Assembly (NCBI GenBank): GCA_963704825.1
Contig: CAVPHV010000010.1
Span: forward strand, 10,008-74,007
Direction of reading: 5' to 3'
Source: CAVPHV01 sp963704825
Lineage (GTDB): Bacteria; Actinomycetota; Acidimicrobiia; Spongiisociales; UBA5794
DNA: 64,000 nt
Shown here: in pieces, positions 16,499-24,861 of the stretch
How the letters are laid out: each line of letters opens with the position of its first letter
Position numbering within the stretch: position 1 is the first letter of the stretch
Program-made: the position numbers and the translations under genes
Notes under the pieces: model-generated
The model's database searches: none
What the model saw: the letters and a program-made list of their open reading frames with translations, nothing else
What the model was told of the DNA's origin: nothing

Positions 16499-18237
16499 CA
16501 GGTGCCGTTGCGCTTGGCGCCGATGTAGCCGAGGTGCTCGAGATGCAGCACCACCGTGTTGGCCGCCTCTTCCGGCGAGATATCGGTGGTGTCGATGGTC
16601 AGATCGGCATCCTCGGGAACCTCGTACGGATCTGAGATCCCGGTGAACTCCTTGATGATGCCGGCCCGCGCCTTGGCGTAGAGCCCCTTGCGGTCACGCT
16701 GCTCGCACACCTCAACCGGCGTCGAGATGTGGACCAGGATGTAGCCGCCGCCGGTGCTCTCGATGAGTTCACGATTCAGCTTGCGAACCGCGGCATACGG
16801 AGCAATCGGCGCACAGATGGCGATGCCACCGTTCTTGGTGATCTCGGAGGCCACGTAGCCGATGCGCTGGATGTTCAGGTCGCGGTGCTCCTTGGAGAAC
16901 CCGAGCTCGGAGCTGAGGTTCTTGCGGACGACGTCACCGTCGAGCAGCGTCACCGGCCGGCCGCCCATCTCGAGCAGCTTCACCAGGAGGGCATTGGCCA
17001 CCGTTGACTTCCCAGAACCCGACAGACCAGTGAAGAAGATGGTGATGCCCTGCTTGGAGCGCGGCGGATGGGTGCGTCGCAGCTCGTTGGCAACCTCCGG
17101 GTAGCTGAACCATTCGGGAATCTCACGGCCGGTCGCCAGACGTTCGCGCAGTTCGGTTCCGGAGATGCTGAGCGTCCGGGTGCCCTCGGCGACTTCGTCG
17201 ATCGGCATGTACGCGTCGCGATCCTCGACGTACACCATCATCTGGAACGGGACCATCTTCACTCCGAGTTCTTCCTCGAGTTCGATGACGAGTTCCTGGG
17301 CGTCGTACGGCCCGTAGAACGGGGTCCCGGTTGAGTCGCTGCCCGGGCCGGCGTGGTCACGCCCAACGATGAGGTGGGTACAGCCGTGATTCTTGCGAAT
17401 GATGGCGTGCCATACCGCTTCGCGGGGCCCGCCCATCCGCATCGCGAGGTTGAGCAACGACAACTTGGCCGTGTTGCGGGGGTAACGATCGAGGATGGCC
17501 TGATACGCCCTGACCCTGGTGTAGTGATCGACATCGCCCGGCTTGGTGAGTCCAACCACAGGCTGAATCAGCAGGTTGGCCTCGGTCTCGGCCGCGGCGC
17601 GCATCGTCAGTTCAACGTGGGCACGGTGCATCGGGTTGCGAGTCTGGAAGGCCACGATCTTGCGCCACCCCTGGCGGGCGAACTCCGCTCGCAACTCAGC
17701 AGGCGTGCGCCGCAGCAAGCGATAGTCATAGTGAAGCGGTGCCTGCAAACCCTCGAGGGTGCCGCCGACGTAGAAGGGATTGGTCCGATTGAGGAGGTGG
17801 TCGACCCCGGCATGCTCTTCGTTGACGGAGCCAAACACCATCTCGGCCTCGGCAACCCGGTCGGCTTCCCACACATCCTCAACGTGAAGCACCGCAAGCA
17901 TCACGCCCTCGGGGTCCCGCAGGGCAAGAGTCGATCCGGCTTCGAGGTCCGCTGCCGTCTCGGCCGTCACGTCGAGCATGATCGGCATCGGCCACAGGAT
18001 GCCGTCGGCAAGACGCATGTCGCGACACACGCTCTCGTAGTCCGCCTTGGCGAGGAACCCACGCAACGGGGAGAACCCACCGTTGAGGAGCAGTTCGAGG
18101 TCACACATCTGGCGATCGGTGAGGTCCCACGAAGGCCAATCGCGTGAGGCGTCTCTCAACTCGGCGGCACGGTCGGGATCGACGATCAGATCGACCAGTT
18201 CGCCGCCATGGGGCGGAATGAGGTTGTCGGACACCAT
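16498..18237 (-). CDS. Bifunctional sulfate adenylyltransferase / adenylylsulfate kinase
   Basis: This 579-residue fusion activates sulfate to APS and phosphorylates it to PAPS. The N-terminal part is a dimeric-type ATP sulfurylase with QTRNPMHRAH and GRDHAGPG. The last 180 residues are APS kinase with P-loop GLSGSGKST and RDLNIQRIGYVA. The start is ATG 18237 or the following GTG; AAGGAG lies 3-8 bases before them. Frame extension upstream to 19017 only shadows the regulator gene and should be ignored. cysQ follows in the same operon. Confidence 0.93.
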   Translation of the reverse strand: MVSDNLIPPHGGELVDLIVDPDRAAELRDASRDWPSWDLTDRQMCDLELLLNGGFSPLRGFLAKADYESVCRDMRLADGILWPMPIMLDVTAETAADLEAGSTLALRDPEGVMLAVLHVEDVWEADRVAEAEMVFGSVNEEHAGVDHLLNRTNPFYVGGTLEGLQAPLHYDYRLLRRTPAELRAEFARQGWRKIVAFQTRNPMHRAHVELTMRAAAETEANLLIQPVVGLTKPGDVDHYTRVRAYQAILDRYPRNTAKLSLLNLAMRMGGPREAVWHAIIRKNHGCTHLIVGRDHAGPGSDSTGTPFYGPYDAQELVIELEEELGVKMVPFQMMVYVEDRDAYMPIDEVAEGTRTLSISGTELRERLATGREIPEWFSYPEVANELRRTHPPRSKQGITIFFTGLSGSGKSTVANALLVKLLEMGGRPVTLLDGDVVRKNLSSELGFSKEHRDLNIQRIGYVASEITKNGGIAICAPIAPYAAVRKLNRELIESTGGGYILVHISTPVEVCEQRDRKGLYAKARAGIIKEFTGISDPYEVPEDADLTIDTTDISPEEAANTVVLHLEHLGYIGAKRNGT

Positions 18238-18532
18238 GAACTCCTTGTTGCGGTTTCGAGGGAGACAAAAGTCAGCCCCTCCACGTCGTCCGTGGGGGGC
18301 CGAACCACGAGGAGTGTAGGTTCGGCGGCGGAAGTTGGCTAGTCGTCTGTCGAACAACGTTGGTTCACACTCGCGGCCAAAACGCTGGTCTGGCGTTTCG
18401 CGGGCCGGGCGAGCGTTCTCGCCGATTGTGCAACAGCCTCCTAGTCCGCCGGTTGCACAACGTCGGTTCGCACTCGAGGGATCTGTACAGTCGATTGGTT
18501 GGCACGGCGAACGCTCACGCCAGTTGTTCGGT
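18238..18532. promoter_or_regulatory. sat-cysC upstream region with operator-like repeats
   Basis: No gene is visible. ACAACGTTGGTTCACACTCG at 18354-18373 recurs at 18457-18476 with two differences, 103 bp apart. A perfect 9-bp inverted repeat TTGTGCAAC (18426-18434) / GTTGCACAA (18452-18460) with a 17-bp spacer abuts the second copy. TACACT on the minus strand near 18313-18318 could be a -10 box for the sulfate genes. These look like protein-binding sites, perhaps for the adjacent LacI-type regulator. Confidence 0.4.
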
Positions 18533-19564
18533 TCAGCCCCTCCGGGAATGCGCCCGCAACAGCACAGGCGAGGACGAGCTTCGGGCCACCAGACGGGGAG
18601 CCAGCACCACCCGCTTCGCTTCGGTCCGGCCGCCATCGAGCCGTTCCAGAAGTAGCGCAACCGCCATGCGGCCGATCTCAAACCGGGGCTGATCAACAGT
18701 GGTGAGGTCAAAGCGATGCCTGCCCGAAATGTGCGTGTTGTCGTAGCCGACGACGCTGACGTCATCGGGCACTCGCAGCCCGTATCCGTCGAGCACATCG
18801 AGGACACCGATGGCAGCGATATCGTTGGCGGCAAAGACCGCCGTGGGCCGGTTGGCGGAGCCGAGCAACTGCTCCATGCCCTCCATGCCGGCAGCTTCCG
18901 TGTAGGCGCCTGCCACGCTACGGATCTCCGCCTCGAGACCGTGGCGGCGCATGGCGCGCTCGTAGCCGGTGCGACGGGGGTGGGCGCCGGCCCCACTCCC
19001 CCCGTGAATATGGGCAATGCGCCGATGGCCGAGACTCACCAGGTGATCGACCACCAGTTCGCCGCCGAGACGATCATCGTTGGTTACGCAGTCGATCGCG
19101 GCCGACCGTGTTGCCCTGCCGACGACAACGGTCGCGACGCTGCGTGCCGCAGCGACCGCGGCACTGGGCCCAACGGCAGGAGCGGCAACGATCAACCCAT
19201 CGACCCGCAGCTCCAGCAAGGTCTCGATCGCCTCAGCCTCGAGCCGCGGCGATCGGCGCCCTGAGTTGTAGAGGGCCCGGTAACCGGCGACCAAGGCGGC
19301 ATCATCGATCCCGTCGACCACCTCAGCGAAGAAGGGATTGTGGAGGTCCGAGAGCATGACGCCGAGGATGAAGGAACGCTGACGGACCAGACTGCGGGCT
19401 GCAGCGTTGGGCCGGTACCCGAGCTCGGCCGCGGCCTCGAAGATCGCCTTGCGACTCGCAGCGCCTACCTGGTCGGAGCCTCGCATGGCGAGTGACACCA
19501 GCGACTTCGAGACTCCCGCTCGCTCTGCAACATCAAGGATGGTCGGCTGCTTCACCAAACTCAC
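18533..19564 (-). CDS. LacI-family transcriptional regulator
   Basis: This 343-residue repressor-type protein has the canonical N-terminal helix-turn-helix (TILDVAERAGVSKSLVSLAMRG) and hinge (GYRPNAAARSLV), then a periplasmic-binding-protein-like effector domain (GVMLSDLHNPFFAEVVDGI, DDRLGGELVVDHLVSLGHRRIAHI). The effector is not predictable. The start is GTG 19564. It sits between the DivIVA-like gene and the sulfate genes on the same strand. LacI regulators usually respond to sugars, so control of sulfate genes is only a positional guess. Confidence 0.92.
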   Translation of the reverse strand: MSLVKQPTILDVAERAGVSKSLVSLAMRGSDQVGAASRKAIFEAAAELGYRPNAAARSLVRQRSFILGVMLSDLHNPFFAEVVDGIDDAALVAGYRALYNSGRRSPRLEAEAIETLLELRVDGLIVAAPAVGPSAAVAAARSVATVVVGRATRSAAIDCVTNDDRLGGELVVDHLVSLGHRRIAHIHGGSGAGAHPRRTGYERAMRRHGLEAEIRSVAGAYTEAAGMEGMEQLLGSANRPTAVFAANDIAAIGVLDVLDGYGLRVPDDVSVVGYDNTHISGRHRFDLTTVDQPRFEIGRMAVALLLERLDGGRTEAKRVVLAPRLVARSSSSPVLLRAHSRRG

Positions 19565-19633
19565 TCATCGGACGTGACAACGATGATAAATCGGAAGTAG
19601 GGGAGCAGAACCGGCAGCGTCTGCTCGTCGATT

Positions 19634-19651
19634 CCGGGTCCGAAGACCCGG
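19634..19651 (-). terminator. Hairpin downstream of the DivIVA-like gene
   Basis: CCGGGTC (19634-19640) and GACCCGG (19645-19651) form a perfect 7-bp stem with a CGAA tetraloop, 12 bp after the stop of the long minus-strand gene. There is no T-run, as is common in high-GC actinobacteria. Confidence 0.55.
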
Positions 19652-19663
19652 GAGAAGCGGGAA

Positions 19664-22600
19664 TCAGTCGTCTTCCTCGACCATCATCTTGCGAAGTCCG
19701 GCCATCGACGACAGGACTGAGCCGGCGCCCTCGCCGATGCGGGGCAGCTTCGCAGATCGGCGCTCGTAACGGGACCTACCGGCTTCACGCCGGGGCTCGG
19801 GCTCGGGCTCCTCATCAACTTCCCCGTCAACCTCTTCGCCATCATGTGCAGGAGGACCCGAAGCAGGCTGCGCTGTTTCTTCTACGTCGCGCCAAGGATC
19901 GGCCACCACCGTCGACGTTTCCACCGGCTGAGCTGTTGCGGCGTCGGCTCGAATGCGGGCCGCGGTCTCGCGGGCGTCGGCCAACTGCGCTTCAGCTTCA
20001 GCCAAGATCCGCTCGGCCTCGACCCGTGCCTTCTTGGTGATGGCGGCGGCTTCGCGCTCTGCCTGTTCAGCCGCGGCCAAGTTCGGTGCGGAGCCTGCCG
20101 CCAGCTCAGCTTCGAGCGCATCCGCCCGGGCCTCTGCCGCCGCAACCAGTGCTGATGCTTCGCGTCGAGCCTCAGCCTTCTCCTTCTCGGCCTCCGCCAA
20201 GAGATGCATGGCTTCCTCACGGATCCGTGCCGCTTCTTCAATGGCGTCCCGCCGAGATGCGTCTGCCTCTTGTCCATCCCCCACTGTTTGTGCAGCCCCG
20301 CTCTGCCGGGCCGCCGCTACCTGGGATTCAGACTCGGCACGAACCGCTGCGATCTGCTCAGCTGCTTCGGCGCGAGCCGCCTCGACCGCCATGGCCATCT
20401 GAGACTCATACTCCGCACGGGCTGCCGCTACTGCCGCAGCGGCCTTGGTCTCATACTCGGCACGAACCGCAACAACCTGCGCCTCCGCCTCGCCACGAGC
20501 CGCCTGGACGGCCGCGGCCATTTGAGCCTCATACTCGGTACGAACCGCAACAACCTGCGCCTCCGCCTCGCCACGAGCCGCCTGAGCGGCTGCAGCTGTG
20601 GCGATCTCGAGCTGCTCCGTCAATGACGCGCGTTCTTGTTCCCAGCGTTGCGCTTGCTCGGCGGCCATAGCCTGGGCGGCCTCGAGATCAGCCTGGGCCT
20701 GCTTCAGCGCGGCCTTGCGCTCTTTGTGCGCAGCCTTCTGTTCGCCTGCCGTTGCATTGGCGACTTCGGCGGCTTCGGTGGCGGCCTGCATCGCCACTTC
20801 GGCTTCGTGACGCTGCCGCTCCAGGTCCGCCTGTTGATGCTCGAGCGACGCGGCCCGTTCCTCCAGCTCACGCTGCATCTGCTCGAGTTGGTCGCGCAGC
20901 TGACCGGCTTCTTGCTGGCTGCGGTTGAAGGCATCGGCCTCAGCGGCAAGCCGTTCCTGGTCTTGGGTGAGCTCGGCAAGTCGCTCCTCGATGGACCGGG
21001 TGCCCGCTGCCACGATCTCCTCGGCCGAGCTCCTTGCTTCGGCGACGAAGCTCTCAGCCTCAGCTCGCGAGCTCCTTGCTTCGGCGACCACTCTCTCAGC
21101 CTCAGCTCGCTGCTGAGCGATGGCAGCGGTGGCTTGCTCGAGATCGGTGCGTTCTCGCGCCAACTCCTCACGCTCAGCCGCCAACCGCTCAGCACCGGCC
21201 CGCGCCTCAGCAACAATCCGCTCCGCCTCAACCCGAGCCGCCTCAACCACCGACTCAGCCTCACCACGCTGAGACTCCACCACACCCCGAGCCGACTCCA
21301 ACTCAGAACGCCACCCCTCCAACGCCTCACGCTCAGCCACCAACTCCTCACGCTCAGCCGCCAACCCCTCAGCACCGGCCCGCGCCTCAGCAACAATCCG
21401 CTCCGCCTCAACCCGAGCCGCCTCAACCACCGACTCAGCCTCACCACGCTGAGACTCCACCACACCCCGAGCCGACTCCAACTCAGAACGCCACCCCTCC
21501 AACGCCTCACGCTCAGCCACCAACTCCTCACGCTCAGCCGCCAACCCCTCAGCACCGGCCCGCGCCTCAGCAACAATCCGCTCCGCCTCAACCCGAGCCG
21601 CCTCAACCACCGACTCAGCCTCACCACGCTCTTGCGCTGCCTGTGCGGCGAGCCGCTCAGCCTCCAGCCGCATGGCCTGGGCGTCGCTGGTGAGCGCCGC
21701 GGCCCGTTCCTCGGCACCGGCCCTGATCTGTTGCGCTTCGACACCGGCGCGCTCTCGCATCGCGGCCGCCTCATCCTCGGCAGCCTCGAGCGTCGAACGC
21801 TGGCTCTCCGCGTCGGCGAACAATGCCTGGGCGGATGCACGAATCTCCTCGGCTTCGAGCTGGGCGCGGGCTCGAGCCTCGGCGGCAGCTGCGTCCGCAG
21901 CCGCCAATACAACGCGCCGCTCCTCCTCGATTGCAGCCTGCTGGGCAGCGAGCTCGGCTTCGGCAACCGTGAGCTCCCCGGCCTTCTGGTGCGCGTCGGC
22001 GAGCGCCTGCTCCGCGGCCTGCTGCGCCTCGGCAATCCTGGCCTCCTCAGCGGCAACAGCCTCCACGCTCCGCGCCAACAGCTCGGCGCTGTCAACCTCA
22101 GCTCGACGCATCCTCTCCTGCGCATCGGCTTCGATCTGCGCCGACCACTCCTCGAGTTGCCGGCGGCGTTCATCCTGGGCCGCGACCAGCGCGTCTGCTT
22201 CGGCCCGCAGCCTCTCAGCCTCTTCTGAGGCCAATTCGATGGAACGTTGGCGCTCGGCAACCTCGGCGTCTGCCCCCTGAATGATCCCGGCGGCGCGAGT
22301 TTCGGCATCCATGATGACGGTGGCGACCTGCCGCTCGGCGTCTGCCACCGCGGCCGACCGCAGCGACAACTGCTGCTCTCGAGAGGTCAAAGCATCTCGA
22401 GCGTCGACCTCGAGTTGAGTCGCCTGCTGGGTAGCGGCGGCGATCGCGGCGATAGCCTGAGCTTGCGCCTGCTCTCGCACTTCAGCAGCCCGGCGTTCGG
22501 ACGCCGCCACCTCGTCTCGCAGCCGGAGAACGAGAGCCTCTGTTTCCCTGCGCTCTGCCTCAATGGCCTCGTTGGCCTGCCTGGTTTCGATGACCAGCCG

Positions 22601-24718
22601 GTCTGCCTCGGCCTGCGCAGCCTCGAGAGCTTCGCGAGACTGAACGTCCGCCTCGTGGCGCACCCTGCTCGACTCCTGGCGGGCACGGTCGAGTTCGGCG
22701 GCCGCCTCTTGGCGGCGCTGCAATGCCTCGGCAGCATCGGTCTCAGCGCGTTGCCTGAGTTCGCCAACCTCGGCCTCGGCCTGGCCACGCCAAGTCTGCA
22801 TTTCGGACTCAAATCTTGCCCGCCGCTCCGCCAATGCTGCCTCGCTCGCAGCACGCTTCTCATCGGCTTCGGCCCGGATCCGCGTCGCCTCACTCTCGGC
22901 GAAAGCGACAAGTTCGCTGTGCCGCGCCTCGGCACGGCCCTCGGCTTCTGCGATCAAGGCGGCAGCCTGTTGTTCGGCTTGGGCAACGACACCTTGCGCC
23001 GCGGCCGTCACCTGAGCGGCGTGCTCCTCAGCCTCACGATGCGCCCGCTGCGCCTCCGCCACCCGAGCCTGCGACTCCTCAGCCACAACCTCAGCCCGGC
23101 GACGCGCCTCATCCAGCTCCGCCTCAACCTGGGCCCGACGCTCCGCCAACTCGGCCTCGACCTGCCCCCGATACTCCCCAACCGCAGCCTCCGCCTCGGC
23201 ACGCAACCGAGCAGACTCCTCATCCGCCTCCGCCATCACCCGCGCCGCGTGCTCCTCAGCCTCACGATGCGCCCGCTGCGCCTCCGCCACCCGAGCCTGC
23301 GACTCCTCAGCCACAACCTCAGCCCGGCGACGCGCCTCATCCAGCTCCGCCTCAACCTGGGCCCGACGCTCCGCCAACTCGGCCTCGACCTGCCCCCGAT
23401 ACTCCCCAACCGCAGCCTCCGCCTCGGCACGCAACCGAGCAGACTCCTCATCCGCCTCCGCCATCACCCGCGCCGCGTGCTCCTCAGCCTGCGACATCTT
23501 GGCGGCCGCGGCCTGCTCGATCTCCGCGGACCGCTGCTGCGCCTCCGACTCGAGTAGGGCAATCCGCTGCTCGGCTTCAGCAACGGCCTGCTGGGCTTCT
23601 TCACGTGCCCGCTGTGCGTCTGCCTCGATGGACCGCACCTCGCGGTGGGCGGCGGCGAGATCCTCTTTGGCCTGGGCGGCCGTCGACGCTGCAGTCGCTT
23701 TGGCTTGAGCGATGTCGTTGGCCATCGCCGCGGCAGCGGCCTCGGCCTCGATCTTGATTGATTCGGCGCGAGCCTGCGCCGCCGCAATGATCTCCAAATA
23801 GGCGTCGTCGGCATTCTCTGCATCAACCGTGAGCGGACCCATCGCTTCGGCGCGAGCTTCCGCCGCCGCCACCAATTCCGCAGCCTTCTGTTCGGCCGCC
23901 TCGATGGTCGACCTCGCCGTGCGCTGGGCGACCGCCAATTCGGCATCGAGTTCGCGTTGGGCGGCCTTCAGTTTGCCCATCTTCTCGTCACGCTCGGCCT
24001 CGAACTGCTGCAGGTGCGCCTGAAGCCGTTGCAGCTCAGCGAGGTGCTGTTCGGCCTCGCCCCTTGCCTGGTTGCGCTCACCCTCGAGCGCAGCAATCCG
24101 TTCCAGCGCCTGGGCAGTGGCACTGCTGGTTGCGACATGCTCAGCTTGTTGTTCGATCTCGGCTGCTCGCCGACGCGCCTCCTTGAGGACTTCCTCGGCC
24201 TCGCGCCGCGCTGCGGCCAGTTGCTGCTCGGCGAGGGCGACGTCGCCACGCGTGTCGCCCGGCGAACCGCTATGCAGCGCTTCGGCGTCGGCCCGTGCAG
24301 TCTCCAGCACCCGCTCCGCCTCGGCGGTCATCGCGGCGGCGCGCTCCTCGGCCGCGGCCTCGATCTGGGCCGCCTTGGTCCGAGCACCCTCGATGATGCG
24401 GTCCTTGGCGTCGAAGACGGCATACATGGCCTTGTCGACCGATTCTTCTTCGGTGGCGCGCATCGCGGAGAGTTCTTGTTCCGCGGCGGTAAGGCGTTCC
24501 TTGGTCTGGAACGCCCACGACTCGAGGTCGCGGAATGAGGCCTCGAGATCGGAGAGATATCGCTTGACTTCCTTCTTGTCGTAGCCCTTGCGAGCGGACG
24601 AGAACGAAGTCTTGTCGATCTCCGTGGGGAGAGGTTTACGGTCGGTCACTTCAGGGTTATCGGTCGCTGACGGGATGCCTTTAAGCATCCGCTGGGGGGC
24701 AAGGACACTGCTGAACAA
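19664..24718 (-). CDS. Giant DivIVA-domain coiled-coil protein
   Basis: A 1684-residue cytoplasmic protein. Residues about 30-75 match the DivIVA/GpsB N-terminal domain (TSFSSARKGYDKKEVKRYLSDLEASF). Almost all the rest is Ala/Glu/Arg-rich heptad coiled coil, ending in an acidic segment and a basic tail (KLPRIGEGAGSVLSSMAGLRKMM). Streptomyces DivIVA, Scy and FilP are the functional comparison: polar scaffolds made of long coiled coils. Two blocks of near-identical DNA repeats lie inside (residues about 409-568 and 1029-1186). The exact start is uncertain (24718, or M11 at 24688). Membrane-curvature or pole binding is inferred from the domain only. Confidence 0.85.
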   Translation of the reverse strand: MFSSVLAPQRMLKGIPSATDNPEVTDRKPLPTEIDKTSFSSARKGYDKKEVKRYLSDLEASFRDLESWAFQTKERLTAAEQELSAMRATEEESVDKAMYAVFDAKDRIIEGARTKAAQIEAAAEERAAAMTAEAERVLETARADAEALHSGSPGDTRGDVALAEQQLAAARREAEEVLKEARRRAAEIEQQAEHVATSSATAQALERIAALEGERNQARGEAEQHLAELQRLQAHLQQFEAERDEKMGKLKAAQRELDAELAVAQRTARSTIEAAEQKAAELVAAAEARAEAMGPLTVDAENADDAYLEIIAAAQARAESIKIEAEAAAAAMANDIAQAKATAASTAAQAKEDLAAAHREVRSIEADAQRAREEAQQAVAEAEQRIALLESEAQQRSAEIEQAAAAKMSQAEEHAARVMAEADEESARLRAEAEAAVGEYRGQVEAELAERRAQVEAELDEARRRAEVVAEESQARVAEAQRAHREAEEHAARVMAEADEESARLRAEAEAAVGEYRGQVEAELAERRAQVEAELDEARRRAEVVAEESQARVAEAQRAHREAEEHAAQVTAAAQGVVAQAEQQAAALIAEAEGRAEARHSELVAFAESEATRIRAEADEKRAASEAALAERRARFESEMQTWRGQAEAEVGELRQRAETDAAEALQRRQEAAAELDRARQESSRVRHEADVQSREALEAAQAEADRLVIETRQANEAIEAERRETEALVLRLRDEVAASERRAAEVREQAQAQAIAAIAAATQQATQLEVDARDALTSREQQLSLRSAAVADAERQVATVIMDAETRAAGIIQGADAEVAERQRSIELASEEAERLRAEADALVAAQDERRRQLEEWSAQIEADAQERMRRAEVDSAELLARSVEAVAAEEARIAEAQQAAEQALADAHQKAGELTVAEAELAAQQAAIEEERRVVLAAADAAAAEARARAQLEAEEIRASAQALFADAESQRSTLEAAEDEAAAMRERAGVEAQQIRAGAEERAAALTSDAQAMRLEAERLAAQAAQERGEAESVVEAARVEAERIVAEARAGAEGLAAEREELVAEREALEGWRSELESARGVVESQRGEAESVVEAARVEAERIVAEARAGAEGLAAEREELVAEREALEGWRSELESARGVVESQRGEAESVVEAARVEAERIVAEARAGAERLAAEREELARERTDLEQATAAIAQQRAEAERVVAEARSSRAEAESFVAEARSSAEEIVAAGTRSIEERLAELTQDQERLAAEADAFNRSQQEAGQLRDQLEQMQRELEERAASLEHQQADLERQRHEAEVAMQAATEAAEVANATAGEQKAAHKERKAALKQAQADLEAAQAMAAEQAQRWEQERASLTEQLEIATAAAAQAARGEAEAQVVAVRTEYEAQMAAAVQAARGEAEAQVVAVRAEYETKAAAAVAAARAEYESQMAMAVEAARAEAAEQIAAVRAESESQVAAARQSGAAQTVGDGQEADASRRDAIEEAARIREEAMHLLAEAEKEKAEARREASALVAAAEARADALEAELAAGSAPNLAAAEQAEREAAAITKKARVEAERILAEAEAQLADARETAARIRADAATAQPVETSTVVADPWRDVEETAQPASGPPAHDGEEVDGEVDEEPEPEPRREAGRSRYERRSAKLPRIGEGAGSVLSSMAGLRKMMVEEDD
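21160..21630 (-). repeat. 180-bp tandem repeats inside the coiled-coil gene
   Basis: About 2.6 copies of an exact 180-bp period (21181, 21361, 21541) encode a 60-residue coiled-coil unit around ESVVEAARVEAERIVAEARA and ELVAEREALEGWRSELESA. The DNA copies differ at almost no position, so the duplication is recent. The multiple of three keeps both frame and heptad register close. Confidence 0.95.
23015..23490 (-). repeat. 228-bp tandem repeats inside the coiled-coil gene
   Basis: Two full near-identical copies with a 228-bp period (landmark GTGCTCCTCAGCC at 23021, 23249 and 23477) encode a 76-residue coiled-coil unit containing EEHAARVMAEADEESARLRA and RRAQVEAELDEARRRAEVV. It is independent of the 180-bp repeat. 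Confidence 0.95.
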
Positions 24719-24861
24719 CTGGCTTCAGGCGTTCGCCCAGACCATGTCAACAGGCTTCCCGGAACCGTAGCCCGTCTTGCGCCACCCCTGGGTATTGAAC
24801 AACGCGCCGGATGACCGCGCGGCAACCGCTACCTGCCGGTACGGGCCCCACCAACTCCGGG

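Noticed and set aside
18238..19017. Upstream extension of the sulfurylase/APS kinase frame giving 839 residues.
   Set aside because: It overlaps the LacI gene in another frame and does not look like protein; the ATG at 18237 has a Shine-Dalgarno and gives the family length.
21160..23490. Tandem repeats that could be mistaken for a CRISPR array or satellite.
   Set aside because: Periods are 180 and 228 bp, all in frame within one coding sequence, with no unique spacers.
20636..23757. Several long plus-strand frames opposite the DivIVA-like gene rich in Leu/Ser/Pro/His.
   Set aside because: They follow the coiled-coil repeat period exactly and have no recognisable protein features.
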